From positions 3,176,001 through 3,240,000 of the forward strand of contig NZ_CP053346.1 in the NCBI RefSeq assembly GCF_013113735.1: a stretch of 64,000 nt of DNA. Direction: 5' to 3'. This DNA comes from Sphingomonas sp. AP4-R1 (lineage in GTDB: Bacteria > Pseudomonadota > Alphaproteobacteria > Sphingomonadales > Sphingomonadaceae). How positions within the stretch are numbered: the stretch's first letter is position 1; each line of letters opens with the position of its first letter. Made by a program: the position numbers and the translations under genes. Positions 35,591 through 42,988 of this stretch are shown piece by piece. The notes under the pieces are model-generated. The model saw nothing but the letters and a program-made list of their open reading frames with translations. It was not told where the DNA came from and ran no database searches.

Positions 35591-35901
35591 TCGCTCCCCT
35601 GTTCCGCCTCGAATGCGCGCTTTCCCTTGCGCTTCCAGACGGCAAGCGCGTTGTCCCGTTCGTCGCCGCGCAGCCGATCGGCCACCGTCAGGAATGCGCC
35701 GTAGAGGGTGGCGCGGTCATCGTCGGTCAGATCGACCAGCCCCGCCTTGATGACAAGGCCACCGAGTTCGATCAGATGCCGCGTGCGTTCCCGGCGAGCA
35801 ACGGCCCAATCGCGCATGTCGGTTCGCGTCTTTCGTGCCTCAAGCCGATGCCGCGCCGCCGTCGAGCGGGAGAGAGCCGCTCGAACCCCGTTCAGGTCCA
35901 C
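35545..35901 (-). CDS. traD: Conjugal transfer protein TraD-like
   Basis: A 118-residue protein with the TraD signature RRERTRHLIELGGLVIKAGLVDLTDDD and a basic, C-terminal helical tail. In Ti-type systems TraD is a small relaxosome accessory encoded after traC. The start may be the upstream position used here or ATG 35817 (MRDWAVARRERTRHLIELGG). The start region overlaps traC by 62 bp; the 3' end overlaps the convergent HEPN-STN gene by 46 bp. A TraG gene, which normally follows, is missing. Confidence 0.78.
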   Translation of the reverse strand: MDLNGVRAALSRSTAARHRLEARKTRTDMRDWAVARRERTRHLIELGGLVIKAGLVDLTDDDRATLYGAFLTVADRLRGDERDNALAVWKRKGKRAFEAEQGSDQRGTSMRTVPSGMV

Positions 35902-36145
35902 CCGCAGGCTTGCCGCCTTTGCCGAGAAAGAAGGCCGCGCCCGCCTTGTGCCAGCCCTCCCGTGTGGTGGCGTCTTTCACCGTGGTGACGTGGAGCAGCG
36001 CCCCGGCGAGTGTGTCAGCGTCGAGCGTATCGGCACCCGTCGCGGCCACCAGTTCGCCAAGCTGATGCACGCGCCGTTCCTTGAGCGCCTTCGCCTTGTC
36101 GGCCAGCGCCTTGAGTTCCGAATCGAAATCCCGTGGTTTACGCAT
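35840..36145 (-). CDS. traC: Conjugal transfer protein TraC-like
   Basis: A 101-residue relaxosome accessory. The family N-terminus MRKPRDFDSELKALADKAKA and QLGELVAATGADTLDADTLA are characteristic of TraC of Ti-type mobilisation regions. The ATG at 36145 is supported by that conserved start; an upstream extension to 36199 is not. It is divergent from traA with the oriT between them, the normal Ti-type arrangement. Confidence 0.85.
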   Translation of the reverse strand: MRKPRDFDSELKALADKAKALKERRVHQLGELVAATGADTLDADTLAGALLHVTTVKDATTREGWHKAGAAFFLGKGGKPAGGPERGSSGSLPLDGGAASA

Positions 36146-36254
36146 CGCAAAGTCTTTCGTTGAGTGGTGATCCGGCGATGATAAGATGAACCCGCCCACA
36201 GTGCAGTAGAGTCGCCGGGACAGTCTGACACCGCCTAGTCCCGTCCGAGAAATT

Positions 36255-36292
36255 TTCGAGAAGGGCGCGCTTATACGTCGTGCCGACGTGCG
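36255..36292. other. Origin of transfer (oriT) with nic-like sequence
   Basis: AAGGGCGCGCTTATACGTCG at 36261-36280 closely resembles the Ti-plasmid/IncP-like nic region (AAGGGCGCAATTATACGTCG), and an inverted repeat ACGTCG-TGC-CGACGT follows at 36275-36289. It lies between the divergent traC and traA genes, the place where oriT sits in Ti-type systems. The nick site itself is inferred from the family, not shown. Confidence 0.75.
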
Positions 36293-36318
36293 CTCAGAAG
36301 TGTAGATGGTATGTCGCC

Positions 36319-39276
36319 ATGGCGATCTACCATTTCAGCGTGAAGGTCATCAGCCGCGCCAGCGGACGCAGCGCCGTCGCTGCCGCCGCCTATCGCGCGG
36401 GCGATCGGCTGCACGACGAGCGGCTCGATCGCGATCATGATTTCCGCGCCAAGTCGGGCGTCGTGCATAGCGAAGTGCTGCTGCCCGACAACGCGCCCGA
36501 GGAATGGCGCGACCGCGAACGCCTGTGGAACGATGTCGAGCGGCAAGAGAAGCGCAAGGACGCGCAGCTTGCCCGCGAAGTCGAGTTCGCCATTCCGCGC
36601 GAGATGACGCAGGCGCAGGGCATCGGGCTTGCCCGCGATTTCGTCGCCCAAGAGTTTGTCGCGTCCGGCATGATCGCCGACCTCAACGTGCATTGGGAAA
36701 TCGGCCCGGATGGTCTGGCCCAGCCGCACGGCCATGTCATGCTCACCATGCGCGAGGTTGGCCCGGATGGCTTCGGCCGGAAGGTCCGGGACTGGAACGC
36801 TACGGCAAATGTCGAGCAATGGCGTGAGCGCTGGGCCGATCATGTCAACACCCGCCTTGTCGAACTCGACATCGACGCCCGCATCGATCACCGCAGTTTG
36901 CAGGCGCAGGGCATCGACCTTGAGCCGCAAAGCAAGATCGGCCCGGCCGCATCGCGCATGGGCGAGCGCGGCCTTGAGTCCGAGCGGATCGAGGATCATC
37001 GCGAGGTCGCGCGCCGCAATGGTGAGCGGATCATAGAGAATCCGCGTCTGGCGCTCGACGCGATCACGCACCAACAGGCGACATTCACCCGCCGCGATAT
37101 GGCGATGTTCATCCACAGTCATTCGGACGGCAAGGAGCAGTTCGACGCTGCAATGAGCGCGGTGCGCGGCTCACCCGATCTCGTCGCCCTGGGCAAGGAT
37201 GGGCGCGGTGAGGATCGGTTTACCAGCCGCGAGATGATCGAGGCCGAGCAGCGAATGCACCGCGCCGTCGAGATGCTGGCGGAGCGCGAGCGGCAGAGCG
37301 TCAGCAAGAGCGGGCGGGAAGCGGCGCTGGCGCGCGCGGAGCGACGTGGGTTGTTGTTGTCGGGCGAACAGCGCGCGGCGTTCGACCATGTGACCGATGG
37401 ACGAGGGCTTGGCGTGGTCGTTGGCTATGCCGGGACCGGGAAGAGCGCGATGCTGGGCGTGGCGCGGGAGGCTTGGGAGTCGGCGGGTCTCACTGTGCGC
37501 GGCGTGGCGCTCTCAGGGATCGCCGCTGAGGGCTTGGAGAACGGCTCCGGCATCGCGTCGCGTACCATCGCCAGCATTGAGCATGGCTGGGCGCAGGGCC
37601 GCGATCTGCTCAACCCCCGCGTCATGCTGGTGATCGACGAAGCGGGCATGGTCGGCACGCGCCAGATGGAACGTCTGTTGTCCCATGCCGCAGCGGCGGG
37701 CGCACAGGTGACGATGGTCTTCGACCCGCAGCAGTTGCAGGCGATCGAAGCGGGGGCAGCGGCCCGGTCGATCCACGAGCGGCATGGCGGCGTCGAGATC
37801 ACCGAGGTTCGCCGACAGCATGAAGGCTGGCAGCAGCACGCCACCCGGCATCTGGCGACGGGGAGGACCGGCGAAGCCATCCGAGCCTATGCAGAGCATA
37901 ACATGGTTCACGCCGCCGACACGCGCGAGGCCGCACGGGGCGACATGCTGGATCGCTGGGACCGCGAGCGGCAGGGCCGCCCGGATGACAGCCGCGTCAT
38001 GCTCACCCACACAAATGACGAAGTGCGTAAACTCAATGAAGCGGCGCGCGGACGGATGCGCGATTCCGGCGAACTGGGCGATGATGTGCTGGTGAAGACC
38101 GAGCGAGGGCCGCGCGCCTTCGCCAGCGGCGACCGTGTGATGTTCCTGCGCAACGAGCGCGGGCTAGGCGTGAAGAACGGCACACTGGGCACCGTCGAAC
38201 AGGTCAGCGAACGCCATATGGCCGTACGCACCGATATTGGCCATTCCGTGGCGTTCGACACAAAGGACTATCGCGACCTCGATCATGGCTATGCGGCCAC
38301 GATCCACAAGGCGCAGGGCATGACCGTCGATCGCGCCTATGTCCTCGCGACACCGGGCATGGACAGCCACGGGGCCTATGTCTCCCTGTCGCGCCACCGC
38401 GACGGCGTGCAGCTTCACTATGGCGGCGACGATTTTAAAGATCAGTCCCGGCTCGTCCGCGCCCTGTCGCGTGACCGCGCCAAGGACATGGCGACGGATT
38501 ACGAGCGGGCCGACCCGGCGCAGCAGTTCGCCGAGCGGCGCGGGATCACGTTTGGCGAGCGCGTCGCCGAGATCATCCGCAAATTGCCGGAGAAGGCGCG
38601 CGGGATCTTCGACAGTTTCCGGCCGAAGATCGCGGCGCATCGCGAGGCAGACAGGTTCGAGGGCTTCCGGCCCGATGCGCCGCCGCGCGACGAACCACCG
38701 CAGCTAGAGCCGGTCCGTGCGGGTGGCCAGCGCGGCGCGGTCGAGCGCTACGCCAAGGTTCGCCAAGAAATCGAACGGATGCACGATTCCGGCTTGGCGG
38801 CCATGCCGCACCAGACGGCTGCGCTGGACCGCGCCAGAGAGGCCCTCGACGCGGTCCGGCCCCATGCCTCCGACGATCTTGGCGCGGCCTTCGAGCGCAG
38901 CCCGGAGCTTGTCCAGGAGGCAGCCGAAGGGCGAGGCCAGGCTGCGCTGCGGGCGATGCAGCTAGAGGCCGAAATCCGCATCGACCCGTTCCAGCGCGCC
39001 GACAGATTCGTGGAGGGCTGGCAGCAGTTGCAGCGCCACCATGAGGAGTTGGTGCGCGACGGCAATTTTCGGGGCGCGAAGACCGCCGCGCAGCAGATGG
39101 CCGACATGGCGAAGAGCCTTGAGCGCGACGCGCAGCTTGAATCGGTGCTGGGCCTGCGCAGCCGCGAGCTTGGCCTTGAGATCGGCGAGAGCATGGGCCG
39201 CAACCTATCGCGCGACCTCGCTGATTCCGTCCCCTTCGATCACGGCCGGGACATCAGCCACGGCATGAGCCGCTAA
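36319..39276 (+). CDS. traA: TraA relaxase/helicase (Ti-type)
   Basis: A 985-residue protein. The N-terminal MobA/MobL relaxase domain starts at AIYHFSVKVISRASGRSAVAAAAYRAG and has the His cluster QPHGHVMLTMRE (His137, His139). A RecD/TraI-like helicase follows with Walker A GYAGTGKS at residues 369-376, then the Asp-Glu-Ala-Gly motif VIDEAGMVGT. The long C-terminal region (about 700-985) is charged, helical and typical of Ti-type TraA. ATG 36319 begins the conserved N-terminus. Intact; it would nick at the adjacent oriT and unwind the DNA. Confidence 0.93.
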   Translation: MAIYHFSVKVISRASGRSAVAAAAYRAGDRLHDERLDRDHDFRAKSGVVHSEVLLPDNAPEEWRDRERLWNDVERQEKRKDAQLAREVEFAIPREMTQAQGIGLARDFVAQEFVASGMIADLNVHWEIGPDGLAQPHGHVMLTMREVGPDGFGRKVRDWNATANVEQWRERWADHVNTRLVELDIDARIDHRSLQAQGIDLEPQSKIGPAASRMGERGLESERIEDHREVARRNGERIIENPRLALDAITHQQATFTRRDMAMFIHSHSDGKEQFDAAMSAVRGSPDLVALGKDGRGEDRFTSREMIEAEQRMHRAVEMLAERERQSVSKSGREAALARAERRGLLLSGEQRAAFDHVTDGRGLGVVVGYAGTGKSAMLGVAREAWESAGLTVRGVALSGIAAEGLENGSGIASRTIASIEHGWAQGRDLLNPRVMLVIDEAGMVGTRQMERLLSHAAAAGAQVTMVFDPQQLQAIEAGAAARSIHERHGGVEITEVRRQHEGWQQHATRHLATGRTGEAIRAYAEHNMVHAADTREAARGDMLDRWDRERQGRPDDSRVMLTHTNDEVRKLNEAARGRMRDSGELGDDVLVKTERGPRAFASGDRVMFLRNERGLGVKNGTLGTVEQVSERHMAVRTDIGHSVAFDTKDYRDLDHGYAATIHKAQGMTVDRAYVLATPGMDSHGAYVSLSRHRDGVQLHYGGDDFKDQSRLVRALSRDRAKDMATDYERADPAQQFAERRGITFGERVAEIIRKLPEKARGIFDSFRPKIAAHREADRFEGFRPDAPPRDEPPQLEPVRAGGQRGAVERYAKVRQEIERMHDSGLAAMPHQTAALDRAREALDAVRPHASDDLGAAFERSPELVQEAAEGRGQAALRAMQLEAEIRIDPFQRADRFVEGWQQLQRHHEELVRDGNFRGAKTAAQQMADMAKSLERDAQLESVLGLRSRELGLEIGESMGRNLSRDLADSVPFDHGRDISHGMSR

Positions 39277-39292
39277 ACAAGGAGAAGACGAT

Positions 39293-40021
39293 ATGGACGA
39301 CGAACAGTCACTGTTAAACGAACCCGCCGCCAAAGAGGAATCCGCTGCGCAGGCGTTCGCGCGGCTGGACGGCCGTATCGCAATGATGGCGCGCGCGGTC
39401 GAGCATCTGGCAGCCGAGCGGGCGAGTATCGACATTCCCGATTACAGTGCGACGCTGACGCAGATTAACACCCGCCTTGCCGCCGTCGCGCAAGGGCTGG
39501 CAGGCATCGCCGAGAAGCCCGCCATGCAGTTGACCCCGGAAGGGCTGGCGGCGCGGATGGACGCGGCGGCCGAGAAATCCCGCAGCACCGACAAGGTGAC
39601 CATCAGGGAGGCGCGAGAAGCTCATCAGGAAGCAGTGCGAATCATCCACGGCCTTGTCGGCATCGTCCGCGGAACCCACGAGCAGCGCAAGCATCAGCTA
39701 CAGGCCATAGGCGGCGGCGTGTTGATGGGATGCCTGCTATGGTCATTCCTTCCCGGCGTGGTGGCGCGCATACTGCCCGACGACTGGCATATGCCGGAGC
39801 GTATGGCGCGGCACATGGTTGGCGAGTTGACCCTATGGGAGGCGGGCACTCGAATCATGCGCGCCGACAGTCTGGAGACATGGCAGTCCATCGCCGACGC
39901 TGCCGAGACGCGGCGTGACAATCGGGAAGCCATCGACGCTTGCGAGCAAGATGCGCGCAAGAGCCAGCGGCCTGTGCAATGCACGATCAGGATCAGAGCG
40001 CGCAACATAAATGGCACTTAG
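39293..40021 (+). CDS. DUF6118-like protein
   Basis: A 242-residue protein found next to TraA in sphingomonad islands. An N-terminal helical, coiled-coil-like region (AFARLDGRIAMMARAVEHLA, ATLTQINTRLAAVAQGLAG) precedes one membrane segment (about residues 140-156, IGGGVLMGCLLWSFLPGVV) and a soluble C-terminus. It starts 16 bp after traA with a good GGAG site and is in its operon. The family is assigned by resemblance; role in transfer unknown. Confidence 0.75.
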   Translation: MDDEQSLLNEPAAKEESAAQAFARLDGRIAMMARAVEHLAAERASIDIPDYSATLTQINTRLAAVAQGLAGIAEKPAMQLTPEGLAARMDAAAEKSRSTDKVTIREAREAHQEAVRIIHGLVGIVRGTHEQRKHQLQAIGGGVLMGCLLWSFLPGVVARILPDDWHMPERMARHMVGELTLWEAGTRIMRADSLETWQSIADAAETRRDNREAIDACEQDARKSQRPVQCTIRIRARNINGT

Positions 40022-40109
40022 CGGCACTTGGTTAGAGCGGAGTAACAAGTCCTTCTGGACCCGGCTTTAGTTCAGCTTCCCTCGGTAGACATACCCGGTT
40101 AGACACGCG

Positions 40110-42209
40110 CTACTTCCCGGCATCCAGAAGGTCGTCAAGGAACTCAGACGCAGGCTTCACCCCACTTACATGGAGCCGGTCACGTGCCCGCGTGCAAGCG
40201 ACATAGAACAAGTGGCGCTCGGTATCGAACACCTCCCGGAGTTCGTCCTCATCTGTCGCTTCATCAATGCGCGTTTGCAGCGGTAGCGCCTCGTCGTCGC
40301 ACGCCATGACGGCCACGGCTTTGAACTCCAGTCCTTTGGCGAAGTGCATGGTTCCAAGCGCAACGCATTCCGGGTTATCCTCTACCCGGTCGGAGAGTTG
40401 ACGGCAGGCAAGGCCGGTTAGGCCAATCGCCGCCCGCGCCCGCGCGAGTTGTTCGTCCGATCGCACGAATACGCCCATCTCGAACGGGGCGATCTCCGCA
40501 TCGCTTGCCGCCCGTAAAAAGGCGGCGACAGCGTCGGCCTCGGCGGCATCATTCTCACATTCTGCAATTTCTGGCGGTGGTCCTTCAAAGACCGATTGCG
40601 CGTCCGCGCGGCTATCCTCGATGCCGTCCACGTCAGTGACTTTCGGCGGCAACAGCTTGTCGGCTGCCTCCCGGATTTGGCGCGATGTGCGGTAATTGAT
40701 GCGGAGCGATGATGACCGCCCACGCACATCGACGCCCAGCGACTTCCACGAAAAAGGATGCTGAAAGATGCGCTGGCCAAGGTCGCCCGCAAAGAACAGT
40801 GCGCCTGGTCCGCCCGCCAGCGCCGCCATCATCCGCAGTTCGTTGACGCCCAAGTCCTGCGCCTCATCGACGATGACATGGGTGTAGAGCTTGTCCCCAC
40901 GGGTGGCATAGTGCGCGGCCACGTCGGCATAGAGTTGGCACAGCGTCACCATGCCCCGCGCCTTGAGTGTTTGGCGCGCCGCCATGAAAACGGGCCACAG
41001 CACTTCTCGCTGCTTCGCCCCCAGCCGGTTGCGTCTGCCGACACGCGGCACTGACGCATAGGCATCAAGATAGGCAATGCCCCATCCATCTACGACTTGC
41101 CGCCATTCCGCCCATACGAAGCGCGCTGGCAGTTCGGCATAGCGTTGGGCCGCAATCGCCCGGTCTAGCGCCGCTTGCTGCACATCGGGCGCGGCCACGA
41201 CTGGGCGCCGTCCTGTCGCCAGTTGGTAGAGGTCGCCCGCCGCGTCCTCAAACGATGCAACCGAAACGCGGTCGATCATCCCGTGATCGCCGGTTAGCAG
41301 AATCGCGAGCTTGGCGCGCAGGGCGTTCGCCAATGGGCGCGAGAACGTGGTCAGCAATACTCGTGCATGGGCATCCTCGCGCACGACCCGCGCCGCGCGG
41401 TGGAGCGCCACGATAGTTTTTCCCGTTCCCGCCGATCCGGTGACGCGCGCCGGGCCAGCGAAATCGCGGTCCACAATGTCGCGCTGCGACGGGTGGAGGA
41501 ATACGCTCCATTTGTCCCACGGGAAATCGAGCGCGGCTTGCAGGTCTTCGCTGGTCGCAATGGTGATGACACGGCGCAGCGTATCGGGATGGGCAAAAGG
41601 CGCGTTCGCCTTCTGCATCCAGACCGCCTGGGGCACGATCCCGGTCGCGGCATAGTCGAGCAAGGCTTCGGCGACTTCGGCGGGGAGCCGATCGCTCATC
41701 GTGAAGAAGCGATCCTCCGTCCAGCTTCGAACGTCCTCCACCCAATCCTCGGGCGTGCCAATGTCTAGCAACTCGTCAGCGGTTAGCGCGGCGAAGAGAG
41801 CGGGCGCGGGCGGTTGCGCCGCGACGGGTTCGGGCGCGCGTTCGGCGATCAGTGGGAATTGCGGCTGAGCTTCCTCAATCCGCTCATGCACTTCGACAAT
41901 CTGAATCGCATTGGTACGGGGATGCGCCTCGATCCGGCGGCGCTCCGCCCACGCATAGGCTTTGTCGTGGTGATCGACATAGGCGAGCATGAAGCTCGCT
42001 TCCGTCTTGTGGATGATGATGCGAATGTCTTGATTGACCCGCGCCGACCAGAAATTCGGATCGCGACCATTGTCCAGCCGGTGCATTTGGAGTCCCGGTC
42101 GTTCCGGGCTGAGTTGGAGGTCGAACGCAGCCGTCTTCACCTGCTTCTGTTCCTGCCCGGTCAGGCGTGTCAGCGCGGCCGTGAAGGTGTCGGCGATCTG
42201 GAAGTTCAC
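40110..42209 (-). CDS. UvrD/Rep-type helicase with N-terminal ParE-like domain
   Basis: A 699-residue protein. The first roughly 100 residues (VKTAAFDLQLSPERPGLQMH, NFWSARVNQDIRIIIHKTE, HDKAYAWAER) look like a RelE/ParE-fold toxin domain. A UvrD-like superfamily 1 helicase follows: Walker A GSAGTGKT at 258-265, DEAQ box at 448-451 (VIVDEAQDLGV), and late motifs SLRINYRTSRQIREAA, TMHFAKGLEFKAVAVM, FYVACTRARDRLHV. It is the last gene of an operon with a zinc-ribbon-like protein and type III-like Mod and Res; its start overlaps the preceding gene by 4 bp. A defence-related role is likely by context. Confidence 0.85.
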   Translation of the reverse strand: MNFQIADTFTAALTRLTGQEQKQVKTAAFDLQLSPERPGLQMHRLDNGRDPNFWSARVNQDIRIIIHKTEASFMLAYVDHHDKAYAWAERRRIEAHPRTNAIQIVEVHERIEEAQPQFPLIAERAPEPVAAQPPAPALFAALTADELLDIGTPEDWVEDVRSWTEDRFFTMSDRLPAEVAEALLDYAATGIVPQAVWMQKANAPFAHPDTLRRVITIATSEDLQAALDFPWDKWSVFLHPSQRDIVDRDFAGPARVTGSAGTGKTIVALHRAARVVREDAHARVLLTTFSRPLANALRAKLAILLTGDHGMIDRVSVASFEDAAGDLYQLATGRRPVVAAPDVQQAALDRAIAAQRYAELPARFVWAEWRQVVDGWGIAYLDAYASVPRVGRRNRLGAKQREVLWPVFMAARQTLKARGMVTLCQLYADVAAHYATRGDKLYTHVIVDEAQDLGVNELRMMAALAGGPGALFFAGDLGQRIFQHPFSWKSLGVDVRGRSSSLRINYRTSRQIREAADKLLPPKVTDVDGIEDSRADAQSVFEGPPPEIAECENDAAEADAVAAFLRAASDAEIAPFEMGVFVRSDEQLARARAAIGLTGLACRQLSDRVEDNPECVALGTMHFAKGLEFKAVAVMACDDEALPLQTRIDEATDEDELREVFDTERHLFYVACTRARDRLHVSGVKPASEFLDDLLDAGK

Positions 42210-42988
42210 TTGCGCTTCCTTCTCGCTTTGCGCCTTCTTGCAGCGCGTTTCTTCGACGAAGATACTGCTTTCGTGCTCTTGCGTTCGATACTGACTTCCT
42301 GTGGTACGAAATCCGCAAAGCTGAAGAAGGACATTCTATTGCCGCTCAAATATAGGGTTTCTTCGGAAGATGGCAGGTCAGGGCGGGAAGAGGTGGAAAA
42401 TCGAATTGACCTATTTGCCGGATCGGAAGCGTTATAGACAATGAAGTAGGCCAGCCCTTCACGATCCGACCGCTTTCTGACAACGCAGCGATCCCAGCCA
42501 TGGCCTGTTCGCAGCGGCGGTGAGTAGTCGTCATCGACTTCACTTTCCTCAACCAAGGCGTCGGATGCTAGGCGGCGAATGACGACGCTAATGCCCGGAC
42601 CTTTTGCAACAGGAATTGACTGACCGACCGAAACGCCGGGACGCCCAATGGGGTCTGGTTCGTTGTCGGTACAGGGATGCTTGGGCCACGGCGGACCAAG
42701 ATCATCAAAGAAAACTCGGCTCCCATATTCGTTCTGGTAGAAAAACACCTGCGCGCCGCAAACCGGACAAGTCGCGTTGGGGATCGTGAAAGATGCGTTT
42801 CGGCCATCGGGAAAGCTAGGCGGCGGTGCTGCAGCTCGCGGCGGCGATGGCTGAGTTGGAGGCGGTGGAGGCGGTGAATAATAGGAATAACGATCCCAGT
42901 CGTAGCGATCCACCGTGTGGCCGCTGACCCAAAAGGTCGTGCCGTTGCTGTTGGTCCGATAGTGCCCGGATCGCGTGAAGCGGGACAC
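42206..42988 (-). CDS. Proline-rich protein with CxxC-type zinc-ribbon-like motif
   Basis: A 260-residue protein of no assigned function. An N-terminal region (residues about 1-30) is followed by a Pro-rich linker, and then a conserved block with CPVCGAQVFFYQNEYG, VFFDDLGPPWPKHPCTD: two Cys and a later His/Cys that could bind zinc. The tail is strongly basic (KKRAARRRKARRKRK), which suits nucleic-acid binding. It starts overlapping the mod stop by 1 bp and its stop overlaps the helicase start by 4 bp, so it is a fixed member of this operon. Confidence 0.6.
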   Translation of the reverse strand: MSRFTRSGHYRTNSNGTTFWVSGHTVDRYDWDRYSYYSPPPPPPTQPSPPRAAAPPPSFPDGRNASFTIPNATCPVCGAQVFFYQNEYGSRVFFDDLGPPWPKHPCTDNEPDPIGRPGVSVGQSIPVAKGPGISVVIRRLASDALVEESEVDDDYSPPLRTGHGWDRCVVRKRSDREGLAYFIVYNASDPANRSIRFSTSSRPDLPSSEETLYLSGNRMSFFSFADFVPQEVSIERKSTKAVSSSKKRAARRRKARRKRK

